Source: Isotricha intestinalis
Taxonomy: Eukaryota > Ciliophora > Litostomatea > Vestibuliferida > Isotrichidae
Length of the DNA: 57,122 nucleotides
Assembly (NCBI GenBank): GCA_023807065.1
Contig: JAJJLU010000392.1
Location: 1-57,122, forward strand
Direction of reading: 5' to 3'
A model generated the notes under the pieces. The model saw only the letters and a program-made list of their open reading frames with translations. It searched no databases and was not told the DNA's origin. Position numbers and translations under genes: made by a program. Shown here piece by piece: positions 37,785-45,522 of the stretch; positions within the stretch are counted from its first letter, which is position 1, and each line of letters begins with the position of its first letter.

Positions 37785-38453
37785 ATGAATTCTAATAATG
37801 AATTAACTTTAAAAATTATTACTTTAGGTTCTTCAAAAGTTGGAAAAACATGTTTAATTAATCAATATTTTAATAAAGAATTTAATGATACGACAATTTG
37901 TACAATTGGAATTGATTTACAAAGTAAATTTTATAAATTTGATAATGAACTCGTTAAAATAAATTTTATTGATACTGCAGGACAAGAAAAATTTGATTCA
38001 ATTTCTAATAATTATTTAAGAAATGTAAATGGAGTTTTATTAGTTTATGATATTACTAACAAAGATTCTTTTAAAAAAATGGAATATTGGAATAATCAAA
38101 TTAATATTAATAATGATAATAATTATTCTATTATTTTAGTTGGAAATAAAATTGATTTAGATAATTTAAGACAAGTTAAAAAAGAAGATGGAATTAATAT
38201 GGCTAAAAAAATTAATTGTAAATTTTATGAAACTTCTGCTAAAAACAATGAAAATGTTGAAGAAGTTTTTGAAAATATTGCTTTTTTAACTTATCAAAAT
38301 TTTAAAGGTGTTAGAAATAAAGATAATAATTTTTCTTTAGAAAAAGAACAAAAGAAAAAAAAATGTTGTGGAGGAAATATAAAAAATAAAAATAATAATA
38401 AAAGTAATAATAATACAAATAGAGAAACAGAAATAATAAATTCAATTAATTAA
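37785..38453 (+). CDS. Rab-family small GTPase
   Basis: The 222-residue protein has all G motifs: GSSKVGKT (15-22), the switch I Thr in TIGID, DTAGQEKF (63-70), NKID (121-124) and ETSAK (149-153). Rab-type wording (TIGIDLQSKFYKF, DGxLLVYDITN equivalent at 82-92) fits Rab1/8-like exocytic or endocytic regulators; a subclass is not safe to name. The odd point is the C-terminus. A KKKKCCGGN stretch puts the Cys pair at 194-195, and 27 Asn/Lys-rich residues follow before the stop. Rab prenylation normally needs Cys within the last few residues. No intron that restores a terminal CC is visible. The start codon is 50 bp from the divergent DHHC gene. Confidence 0.92.
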   Translation: MNSNNELTLKIITLGSSKVGKTCLINQYFNKEFNDTTICTIGIDLQSKFYKFDNELVKINFIDTAGQEKFDSISNNYLRNVNGVLLVYDITNKDSFKKMEYWNNQININNDNNYSIILVGNKIDLDNLRQVKKEDGINMAKKINCKFYETSAKNNENVEEVFENIAFLTYQNFKGVRNKDNNFSLEKEQKKKKCCGGNIKNKNNNKSNNNTNRETEIINSIN

Positions 38454-38539
38454 TATATAATTAAATGTAATTATAATATATATATTATATAATTATATTG
38501 TTATACATAAAAACAATGTTTTTTTAAAATAAAATTAAA

Positions 38540-38833
38540 ATGGGAGATAAATATTTAAATATTCAAGAATCTTTATTAAAAGATATAAATAAAGACTTAT
38601 TATTTGCAAATGATAATTTAAAAACCTCATCAAAAGGAATAATTAATCAAGGAAATCAAATAATAAAAATTCAAAATAAAATAGATAAAAGTGGAGATAA
38701 TATTTATAAAATAAATAATAGAATGTTAATAATTGAAAGAAGAGGAAAATTATATAAATTTACATTATATCTTATTATAATATTAGAATTTTTAACAATA
38801 ATATTATTATTATTTAGAAAAATATTTAAATAA
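38540..38833 (+). CDS. Tail-anchored SNARE, Vti1-like (Qb) or short Q-SNARE
   Basis: The 97-residue protein is one SNARE helix plus a C-terminal anchor. Residues 10-65 show heptad spacing (LLKDINKDLLFANDNLKTSS ... GNQIIKIQNKIDKSGDNIYK), with a Gln near the position of the zero layer. An RR pair follows, then a membrane segment (about 77-95) ending in RKIFK at the lumen side. 'Q-N-I--S-DNI---N-RM' and 'RR-K--K' recall the end of Vti1/GOS-type Qb-SNAREs. It has no N-terminal Habc domain, so it is like a short SNARE (Bet1/Sft1 size). Alternatively a missed upstream exon could carry the rest. Confidence 0.7.
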   Translation: MGDKYLNIQESLLKDINKDLLFANDNLKTSSKGIINQGNQIIKIQNKIDKSGDNIYKINNRMLIIERRGKLYKFTLYLIIILEFLTIILLLFRKIFK

Positions 38834-38868
38834 AAAATAAAATAAAAAAAATAAAGAGAATTTAAAAA

Positions 38869-40854
38869 ATGAAAAAATCAAACATTTCAAAGTCAACAAG
38901 ATTAATAAATTCAGCTTATCCAACATCAAGAAATCAAAAATATTCAAATATAACTTTATTTAACAGAAGAGAAAAAGAAAGAGAATTATCATCAAATTTA
39001 AAAACTCAAAAAACAGAAACGTCGAATTTTTTTAATTATAAGAAATCATTACCATCAATAACATTGAGAAATTTAAATAAATTAAAACCAAATAATTCAA
39101 TATATTCAAAAACAACAAAAATAACAAATTCTGATTTTTGTCAAAATACATTTTATTTAACACAAAATCAAAATTTTTCAGATTTTCTTTATAATAAAAA
39201 TGATTTATCATCATTTAATTTAAGTGATTATGGAACAAAGAAAAAACCTTTTATTGCAAATGTTAAATTATTAAATTATTTTGAAGAAAAAACTAAATCT
39301 TTAGAAAATGTAAAAAAAACAAAAAGAAAAATAGATAAAAAAATAAACCAATTAAATATTAAGAAATCAGGTTTAAATGATAAAATAGAAAAAACAAGAG
39401 AAGCAATATTAATGCAATATACATATAATATAAAAAAAGAAAGAGCAATAAGATTAAATGAAAATTATGAAAATCAAATGAATACTTTGGATGAAATAAT
39501 TAAATCATTAACTGTTTCTCAAAAATTATTTCATGAACAATTTTATAATAAATTTGGAGAATATATTAAACAATTATCAATAAAAAGAGAAAATGAAAAA
39601 TTAATAAATTCAAATTTATTAGAAAAAGAATTAAAATTAAAAGGAGAAATATCACAAATAAATTCAAAAATACAAAAAATAACAATTGATAAAAATAATA
39701 TAATTAGATGGATTTATTTTCAAATTTTAGTAAAAGAAAAAATATTAAATATACCAATTCATTATAAATTTATTATTGAAGATCAAGATGATTCATTTAA
39801 ATTAGTTTATGAAAATTTTCATAGAAGAGAAACAATAAAACCAAATATTGAAGATAAATTACATCAAAGTTTTCACAGAAAAAATTCAGTTAAAAAACAA
39901 TTTGAAAAAAAAGGAATATCAAGAAGATTTACTAAATTTCAACAACAAATTGCAAATAATTATAATTCTTTTACTAATATTTCTCCTGTTGAAATTGAAA
40001 GAATTAAATTATATAAAATTAAACCTGCTTTTAATTCTCCTAATGAGTTTATGGAAGTTATTAAAAAATATGAAATGGAAAATAATAATAATTTAAATTT
40101 ATATAATGATTTAAGACTTGAATTAAGATATTTAAATAATGAAAAAAATGAATTAGAAAAAGAAAAAAATAATCAAATTAATCAAATTAATGAAATTATT
40201 TCTTGTAAAATAAATGAATTAAATAATATTAAAAATAGATTTGAAAATTTAATGAAAGAAAAAAATAATATAAAAAATAATATGTATAAAAATAAAAAAA
40301 AATTTAATAATGAAAAAAAAAGAAAAGCTGTTTTTGACTTTGAAAATAATAAAATTTATCATTATAAACCAAATTTAGAAGAAAAAATAAAACAAGTTTA
40401 TTTAACTTGTCAAGAATTAGATTTAGAAAAAATAATTTCTCCAGAAATTTTCCCAAAAAGAAAAAATAATACTAAAGAAGAAGAATTAATTGAATTTTTA
40501 TCTAAAATTGAATTTGTTTTAACTTATTTAATTGGTAAATTATCTGTTTATAGAAATAATAGTATTTATTATGATGAATTAAAAAAAATTCAAAGTGAAA
40601 TTGAAAAAGAACATAAAATTATTAAAAATAAAAAACAAAGAGAACAAGAAATATTAAAAATTAAAAGATTAAAAGAACAAATTGAAGAAAGAAATGAAAA
40701 AAATTATTTTATTCCTAGAAGAAAAGTCAATAATTATTTCGAATTTGTTAAAAAAAAATCTAAAAAAACTCATAATCAAAAACATTATTTTAATGATCCT
40801 AATTTTGAAGATTTTATGTATGATATTGAAAAAAAAAGAACTTTAAGTCAATGA
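38869..40854 (+). CDS. Coiled-coil protein, possibly axonemal (CFAP73/CFAP100-like)
   Basis: The 661-residue protein has a basic Ser/Thr/Asn-rich N-terminus (1-130) and coiled coil at about 140-300 and 400-500. A C-terminal block runs from IKQVYLTCQELDLEK through LIEFLSKIEFVLTYLIGKL to a run of K/E/R-rich helix. This last arrangement ('Y--C----- L--IE--L--L--' then EK/KR-rich helix) recalls the C-terminus of the MIA-complex proteins CFAP73 and CFAP100, which act on inner-arm dynein I1. The similarity is by eye and weak. The gene ends in TGA, one of the few TGA terminators here. Confidence 0.6.
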   Translation: MKKSNISKSTRLINSAYPTSRNQKYSNITLFNRREKERELSSNLKTQKTETSNFFNYKKSLPSITLRNLNKLKPNNSIYSKTTKITNSDFCQNTFYLTQNQNFSDFLYNKNDLSSFNLSDYGTKKKPFIANVKLLNYFEEKTKSLENVKKTKRKIDKKINQLNIKKSGLNDKIEKTREAILMQYTYNIKKERAIRLNENYENQMNTLDEIIKSLTVSQKLFHEQFYNKFGEYIKQLSIKRENEKLINSNLLEKELKLKGEISQINSKIQKITIDKNNIIRWIYFQILVKEKILNIPIHYKFIIEDQDDSFKLVYENFHRRETIKPNIEDKLHQSFHRKNSVKKQFEKKGISRRFTKFQQQIANNYNSFTNISPVEIERIKLYKIKPAFNSPNEFMEVIKKYEMENNNNLNLYNDLRLELRYLNNEKNELEKEKNNQINQINEIISCKINELNNIKNRFENLMKEKNNIKNNMYKNKKKFNNEKKRKAVFDFENNKIYHYKPNLEEKIKQVYLTCQELDLEKIISPEIFPKRKNNTKEEELIEFLSKIEFVLTYLIGKLSVYRNNSIYYDELKKIQSEIEKEHKIIKNKKQREQEILKIKRLKEQIEERNEKNYFIPRRKVNNYFEFVKKKSKKTHNQKHYFNDPNFEDFMYDIEKKRTLSQ

Positions 40855-41169
40855 TATTTTTATTAACTACAAATATTTTTTTTAAATAGGTTTAATAAAA
40901 AAAAGATTTTTTAATCAAATAAAGTATTTTTTAGGAGTTATAAATTAAATATTATTTATATATATATTAAATAATCAAGCTTATTAAGAATTATAATCAT
41001 TTATTTAATTCAATAAAAATATTTTGTATTAAATAAATACTCTAAAAAAGAAAAAAAAATAAATTTACTTTGAATAATATTGAAAAAAATTTTAAAATTT
41101 CAAATAAGTATAAAAAGCATAATTATATTATTAAATAAATTAAATTATAATATCTAATACAAAAATCAT
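40855..41169. other. Non-coding spacer between convergent genes
   Basis: This 315 bp segment lies between the stop codons of the coiled-coil gene (plus) and the KATNIP-like gene (minus). It is AT-rich and holds two 3' UTRs. I see no ORF, hairpin or repeat beyond short AT runs. Confidence 0.5.
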
Positions 41170-43389
41170 TTAATAATAATTTTCCAACTTTAAAATTTTA
41201 GAATCAGAAGTTTCAATAACTTCATATCTTTCATTAAAATTATTATTTTTATTAGAATCTTTATCTAAAAACATTTCATGAAAAGAAATAATAGTTTCAC
41301 CTTGATTTTTAATAAATCCTTCATAAACAATAAATTCATCGATTAAAATTTTAATTTCTTTAACAGCAATATCTTTATATTTATCATAATTAATAAATTT
41401 AATATAATAAATAATTTCTAATTCATCAAACATAATAATTAATCTATTCATTCCAAAATTATTTTTTTGAAAAATATTAGAAAAATTACCTAAAATTTGT
41501 TCTCCTGGATTAATAATAACTTTATCAGGGAAAAAAAATATTTTTCCTTTTAAAAAAATATTTTCATTTTTATCATTTATAATTTCAATAGAATTTAATC
41601 CAATATATTCTTTATTTCCATAAGTAGATAATAATTCTATTTTAATAACAAAGCCTGAAGGACAATAAGGACAATAATAATTAAAATTAAAAATTGATTT
41701 TTCTTTTAATATATTATTATTATATATTTCTTTTTCTTTTATTTTACTTTCAAAAGGATAAAATATATTTTGACTATAATCTATTCCTTCTTCTCCAGGA
41801 GGTTTTAATAAAAATATTTTATTATATGAATTTGTTAATTTATTGTTTTTATAAAATGATAATTTTATTTCTTTTGTACAACAATCTAAAAAATAAGGAC
41901 AATTATAATTAAAAAATGTTATTTGTTTTATTTTTAAATATTTTGAAAAAAATATTTCAACAAATGCATTTTTATAATATGTTAAAAACATATATTTTTG
42001 ATTATTTATTTCATTTTTTGGATTAAATAAATTGTTAATTATATTTTTATCTAAAATAAAATTTTGTCCTTTTGAATTTCCTATATTTGAATTTATACTT
42101 TTTATATTTTTATTAAAAGATATTATTTTATTATTATTATCTAATAATTCAATTCCAGTTAAACCAATAAATTTATTATTTCCATAATTTTCAATGAAAT
42201 TAATTTTTAATTTATTACATAATTCATAATTTAAATTATTATCAATTTCAATTTTAGATAAATCTTTTTTTTTAAAATTATCATCATATAAATAAACTTT
42301 TTTAAAATTAATAATTTCATTTGATTTTAAATCTTTATTACTATGATAATTATCTTTATTAATAAATAAATGTTTTTTATTATGAAATTTATTTTGTTCA
42401 ATTTCAATTTTATAAGTTTTTTGACTTAATTGATTAATTTTAGGAATAACACCTTTCCAAATATTAACTTTTTCATCTTGAATAATACAAATATTTTTGA
42501 TTCCAGAATCATTAAATCCGTTAAATATTTCAATAGATTTAATTTTTTGATTATTTAAAAAATATATTTTTAATTTTTTTATTTCACTTTTTGAATATTT
42601 ACTATTCCAAGGATTATTAATATCAATTTTTCCTTTTTCAATATTAATTATTTCATTATCTATATTATATAATATTATTGAATTTATACTTATTTTATTA
42701 TTATTTCCCCAATTTGAAGAAATTTGAAAAGTTAATATTGTATAATCTTTTATTTTTTCTTCATTTGATAAATTGATGTTTTTTCTTCCTCTATATATAA
42801 TATTACTTTTTGGTCTTTTATATTTATTTGAATTTATATTTTTTGGATTTATTTTTACTTCTGTTCTTTTTTTCTCTAAATTTACATTTTTATTTAATAA
42901 AGCACTTCTATTTCTATATTTCTTATTAATTAATCTTTTATCAGAACTAAAATTTAATTTATTTTTTTCTTCATTTAAACTTTTTCTCTTAATATTATTT
43001 TTTGGTAAAGATTGAGAAATATTAGAATGAAAACTTATTTTACTTTTTCCAATTGATGTATTTATTCTTTTATTTAAATTATTTTGATTAAATGATTTTT
43101 GTTTTTTTAATATTTCTCTTTTTAACATTTCTTCTTCTTTTTTATTTTCATTTCCTGCTGTTAAACATTGAGAATTATATATTTTTGAATTTTCTCTATT
43201 TGCATTATCTGATTTTGGCATTTCATTTATAAAAAAATTTTTATTTAGTGGTTTTATATTTATTATTTCATTTTTTTTATTTATTATATTTGATTTATCT
43301 GATTTTATTTCTCTTTTCTTTTCTTTCTTTAAATTTTTATTTGAATGAATTGGTTCTATATATTTTATTTTTTTTGGATGAATGTTCAT
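41170..43389 (-). CDS. KATNIP: KATNIP-like protein (DUF4457 repeats)
   Basis: The 739-residue protein begins with about 210 basic low-complexity residues. Three or more related beta-rich modules follow, with the signature 'WG----I-I--I-LY' or 'YGN--YIGL--IEI': FQISSNWGNNNKISINSIIL (about 222-242), ENYGNNKFIGLTGIELL (about 398-414) and STYGNKEYIGLNSIEII (about 586-602). These match the DUF4457 region of KIAA0556/KATNIP, a microtubule and katanin-binding protein of the ciliary base, mutated in Joubert syndrome. It is much shorter than the vertebrate protein. The presence of the gene is consistent with a ciliated cell. Its start is 59 bp from the divergent UGT-like gene. Confidence 0.8.
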   Translation of the reverse strand: MNIHPKKIKYIEPIHSNKNLKKEKKREIKSDKSNIINKKNEIINIKPLNKNFFINEMPKSDNANRENSKIYNSQCLTAGNENKKEEEMLKREILKKQKSFNQNNLNKRINTSIGKSKISFHSNISQSLPKNNIKRKSLNEEKNKLNFSSDKRLINKKYRNRSALLNKNVNLEKKRTEVKINPKNINSNKYKRPKSNIIYRGRKNINLSNEEKIKDYTILTFQISSNWGNNNKISINSIILYNIDNEIINIEKGKIDINNPWNSKYSKSEIKKLKIYFLNNQKIKSIEIFNGFNDSGIKNICIIQDEKVNIWKGVIPKINQLSQKTYKIEIEQNKFHNKKHLFINKDNYHSNKDLKSNEIINFKKVYLYDDNFKKKDLSKIEIDNNLNYELCNKLKINFIENYGNNKFIGLTGIELLDNNNKIISFNKNIKSINSNIGNSKGQNFILDKNIINNLFNPKNEINNQKYMFLTYYKNAFVEIFFSKYLKIKQITFFNYNCPYFLDCCTKEIKLSFYKNNKLTNSYNKIFLLKPPGEEGIDYSQNIFYPFESKIKEKEIYNNNILKEKSIFNFNYYCPYCPSGFVIKIELLSTYGNKEYIGLNSIEIINDKNENIFLKGKIFFFPDKVIINPGEQILGNFSNIFQKNNFGMNRLIIMFDELEIIYYIKFINYDKYKDIAVKEIKILIDEFIVYEGFIKNQGETIISFHEMFLDKDSNKNNNFNERYEVIETSDSKILKLENYY

Positions 43390-43448
43390 TTTTTATTTTT
43401 AAATTTTATTTTTTTTTTATTTTTTTTTATTATGATATTTTTTTAAAA

Positions 43449-45023
43449 ATGAATAATATTATTTTTATTCTTTTATTTTATTGTGTCTATTCTAAATTAG
43501 TTAAAAATATTTTAGTTGTAATTTTTCCAGGAGGAAAAAATAAGAATTCTTTAATGATAAATTTATTTAATTATTCAATTGAAAAAAATGAAAAATATGA
43601 TATATATTATCACATAATAATTCATGAAAGTGAAAAAAATATATTTCACAATAAAAAATATAATAACATAAATTTATTAACTTACGGTTCAAATGATTTT
43701 GACATAGAAAAAATAGATATAGATGATATAGAAAAAAAACCAATATTTAAATTTTACCAAATTAAATTAAGAAAATTTTATCAAGAATTTTTAGATTCAG
43801 AAATATTAAATAAAATAAAAAATAATATATATGATATGATAATAAGTGATAGACCAAATTTTATTTTTTATCTTCTTCAAAAAGAATTAAAAATAAAACA
43901 AAAATTATATTTATCTTTAAGACCTTTACCACAGTTATTTTATAATAATATAGAATTAAATTATAATTATATTCCAATTTTAGGAAGTGATAATATAAAT
44001 ATAATGGATTATTCAGAAAGAACTTTTAATTTTTTTTCAAGTTTTTCTGAAAAATTTATTAATTTTTTATCAAATTATGAAATTAAATATTTATTCAATG
44101 ATTATGGATTTAAATATATTAAAAGTAATATTGATATTTTAGATTGTTTTATTTTAATTCAATATCCTATTGGAATTACTTTTCCTTTGAAAATTCCCTT
44201 TAATGTTAAATTACTAAATTCTATTACTTTAGATTTATATGATAATAATAATTTAATTTCTTTTAATAAAGACTTTTATAATTTTATTCAAACTTATAAA
44301 AATATAATTGTCTTTTCAAAAGATATTTTTTTCTTTATTGAAAAATATATTATTGAATTAATTATTAATGATTATTTAATTGATGAAGAAAATCAAGTTG
44401 GATTTTTATTTATTAACAACAATAAAAATATTAAATTAAATAATACTTTAACTGTTAAAATAAAAGAAGATGAATATTATAAATTTTTAAATCAAATATT
44501 AAAAATAAAGCAAATTTCTCTTTTAGTTACTCCTTCAAATTTTAATGAAATAACAAATTCAATTTATTTTAAAAAACCAATTTTAAGTTTTGGAAATGGA
44601 ATTTATCAAAAAAATATAAATGGATATATAAAAAGAAATATGTTAGGAATTATAATTAATGAAAATGAAAAAGCAAATTATAAAAATATAATTAATTCAA
44701 TAAATAAACTTATTCAAAGTAATAATGATGAATTTGAAAATGATAATATTTATATTAAAAATGCAATTAGAGTTTCTAATATATTAAAAAATGGAAAAAA
44801 TCCTTTTGAAGAATATTTAAGATGGATTAATTATGGTTTTGAAATTGGTTATCAAAATTTAGAATTAAATTTATATGAAAGAAATAATGAAATATTTTTT
44901 TATAATGTAATAATAATAATAATAATATTTATAATCAGTATTTCAATATTAAAATTTTTTCTAAATAAATATATATTTAATAAAAATCAAAAAATAAATA
45001 AAACTAAATTAAAAAAAGATTAA
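43449..45023 (+). CDS. UDP-glycosyltransferase-like (GT1) membrane protein with degenerate donor site
   Basis: The ATG at 43449 gives 524 residues with a signal peptide (MNNIIFILLFYCVYSKLV) and a GT-B layout. The frame is open further upstream but overlaps the divergent KATNIP gene, so the extension is rejected. After the lumenal domains, NPFEEYLRWINYGFEIG and a membrane helix (about 485-508) with basic tail mirror the C-terminus of UGTs ('P-DRA--WIEFV'). The UGT signature region (about 358-390) reads VTPSNFNEITNSIYFKKPI and then 'GNGIYQKNINGYI'. The position of the conserved HGG is VTPSN-like, and the downstream D-Q pair is not clear. I infer an ER/lumenal UGT-like protein that may have lost UDP-sugar binding. 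Confidence 0.7.
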   Translation: MNNIIFILLFYCVYSKLVKNILVVIFPGGKNKNSLMINLFNYSIEKNEKYDIYYHIIIHESEKNIFHNKKYNNINLLTYGSNDFDIEKIDIDDIEKKPIFKFYQIKLRKFYQEFLDSEILNKIKNNIYDMIISDRPNFIFYLLQKELKIKQKLYLSLRPLPQLFYNNIELNYNYIPILGSDNINIMDYSERTFNFFSSFSEKFINFLSNYEIKYLFNDYGFKYIKSNIDILDCFILIQYPIGITFPLKIPFNVKLLNSITLDLYDNNNLISFNKDFYNFIQTYKNIIVFSKDIFFFIEKYIIELIINDYLIDEENQVGFLFINNNKNIKLNNTLTVKIKEDEYYKFLNQILKIKQISLLVTPSNFNEITNSIYFKKPILSFGNGIYQKNINGYIKRNMLGIIINENEKANYKNIINSINKLIQSNNDEFENDNIYIKNAIRVSNILKNGKNPFEEYLRWINYGFEIGYQNLELNLYERNNEIFFYNVIIIIIIFIISISILKFFLNKYIFNKNQKINKTKLKKD

Positions 45024-45061
45024 AATAAAATATTTTTCTATTTTTTTAGAATAATATATTA

Positions 45062-45376
45062 TTATATCATATTATCTTGTAAAATTTTATAAACTTCTTC
45101 TAAACTAATATCTTTAATAATAGAAATAGTTTTATTTCGACTTGTCCCTCCACTTTCAAAATTAACAGAATTTTTAGATAAATCAAATATATCACATAAA
45201 TATTCAATTAAAGCTAAATTAGCTTTATTATTTTGAGCTTGAGCATGAACTGCAATTTCAATTGAATCATCATCAATATATATTATTCCTTCTTTTTTAC
45301 TTCCTGGTTTAGCATGAATAGATAATATTATTTTATCATTTTTTCTTTGAATACAACTTGGAATTTTTTTATCCAT
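45062..45376 (-). CDS. DUF167/YggU-family protein
   Basis: The product has 104 residues from the ATG at 45376; another in-frame ATG at 45406 would add ten hydrophobic residues. The family pattern is complete: IILSIHAKPGSKKEGI, then DDDSIEIAVHAQAQNNKANLALIEYLCDIFDL and VNFESGGTSRNKTISI. This matches the small alpha/beta DUF167 fold (bacterial YggU, human C15orf40), whose function is unknown. The C-terminus (LEEVYKILQDNMI) is a helix. It converges on the UGT-like gene with only 38 bp between stops. Confidence 0.88.
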   Translation of the reverse strand: MDKKIPSCIQRKNDKIILSIHAKPGSKKEGIIYIDDDSIEIAVHAQAQNNKANLALIEYLCDIFDLSKNSVNFESGGTSRNKTISIIKDISLEEVYKILQDNMI

Positions 45377-45522
45377 TAAATTTAAAACAATTAAATAATA
45401 AATCAAAATAACTAAAAATAAAATAAATATAAATTGAAAAATAATAAACTAAAAATTTTATAAAATTATAATTTTTGAAAAGTGTATTAAAAAAAAAAGA
45501 ACCAAAAAAAATAAAAAAAACA

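Noticed and set aside
37785..38453. A 19 nt GT..AG segment near the Rab 3' end as an intron that might rescue the C-terminus
   Set aside because: Shorter than any supported intron here, and splicing would not place the CC at the terminus.
43248..43448. Longer N-terminus of the UGT-like protein (67 residues)
   Set aside because: It overlaps the start of the divergent KATNIP-like gene, and the frame gives a hydrophobic low-complexity run; the ATG at 43449 gives a normal signal peptide.
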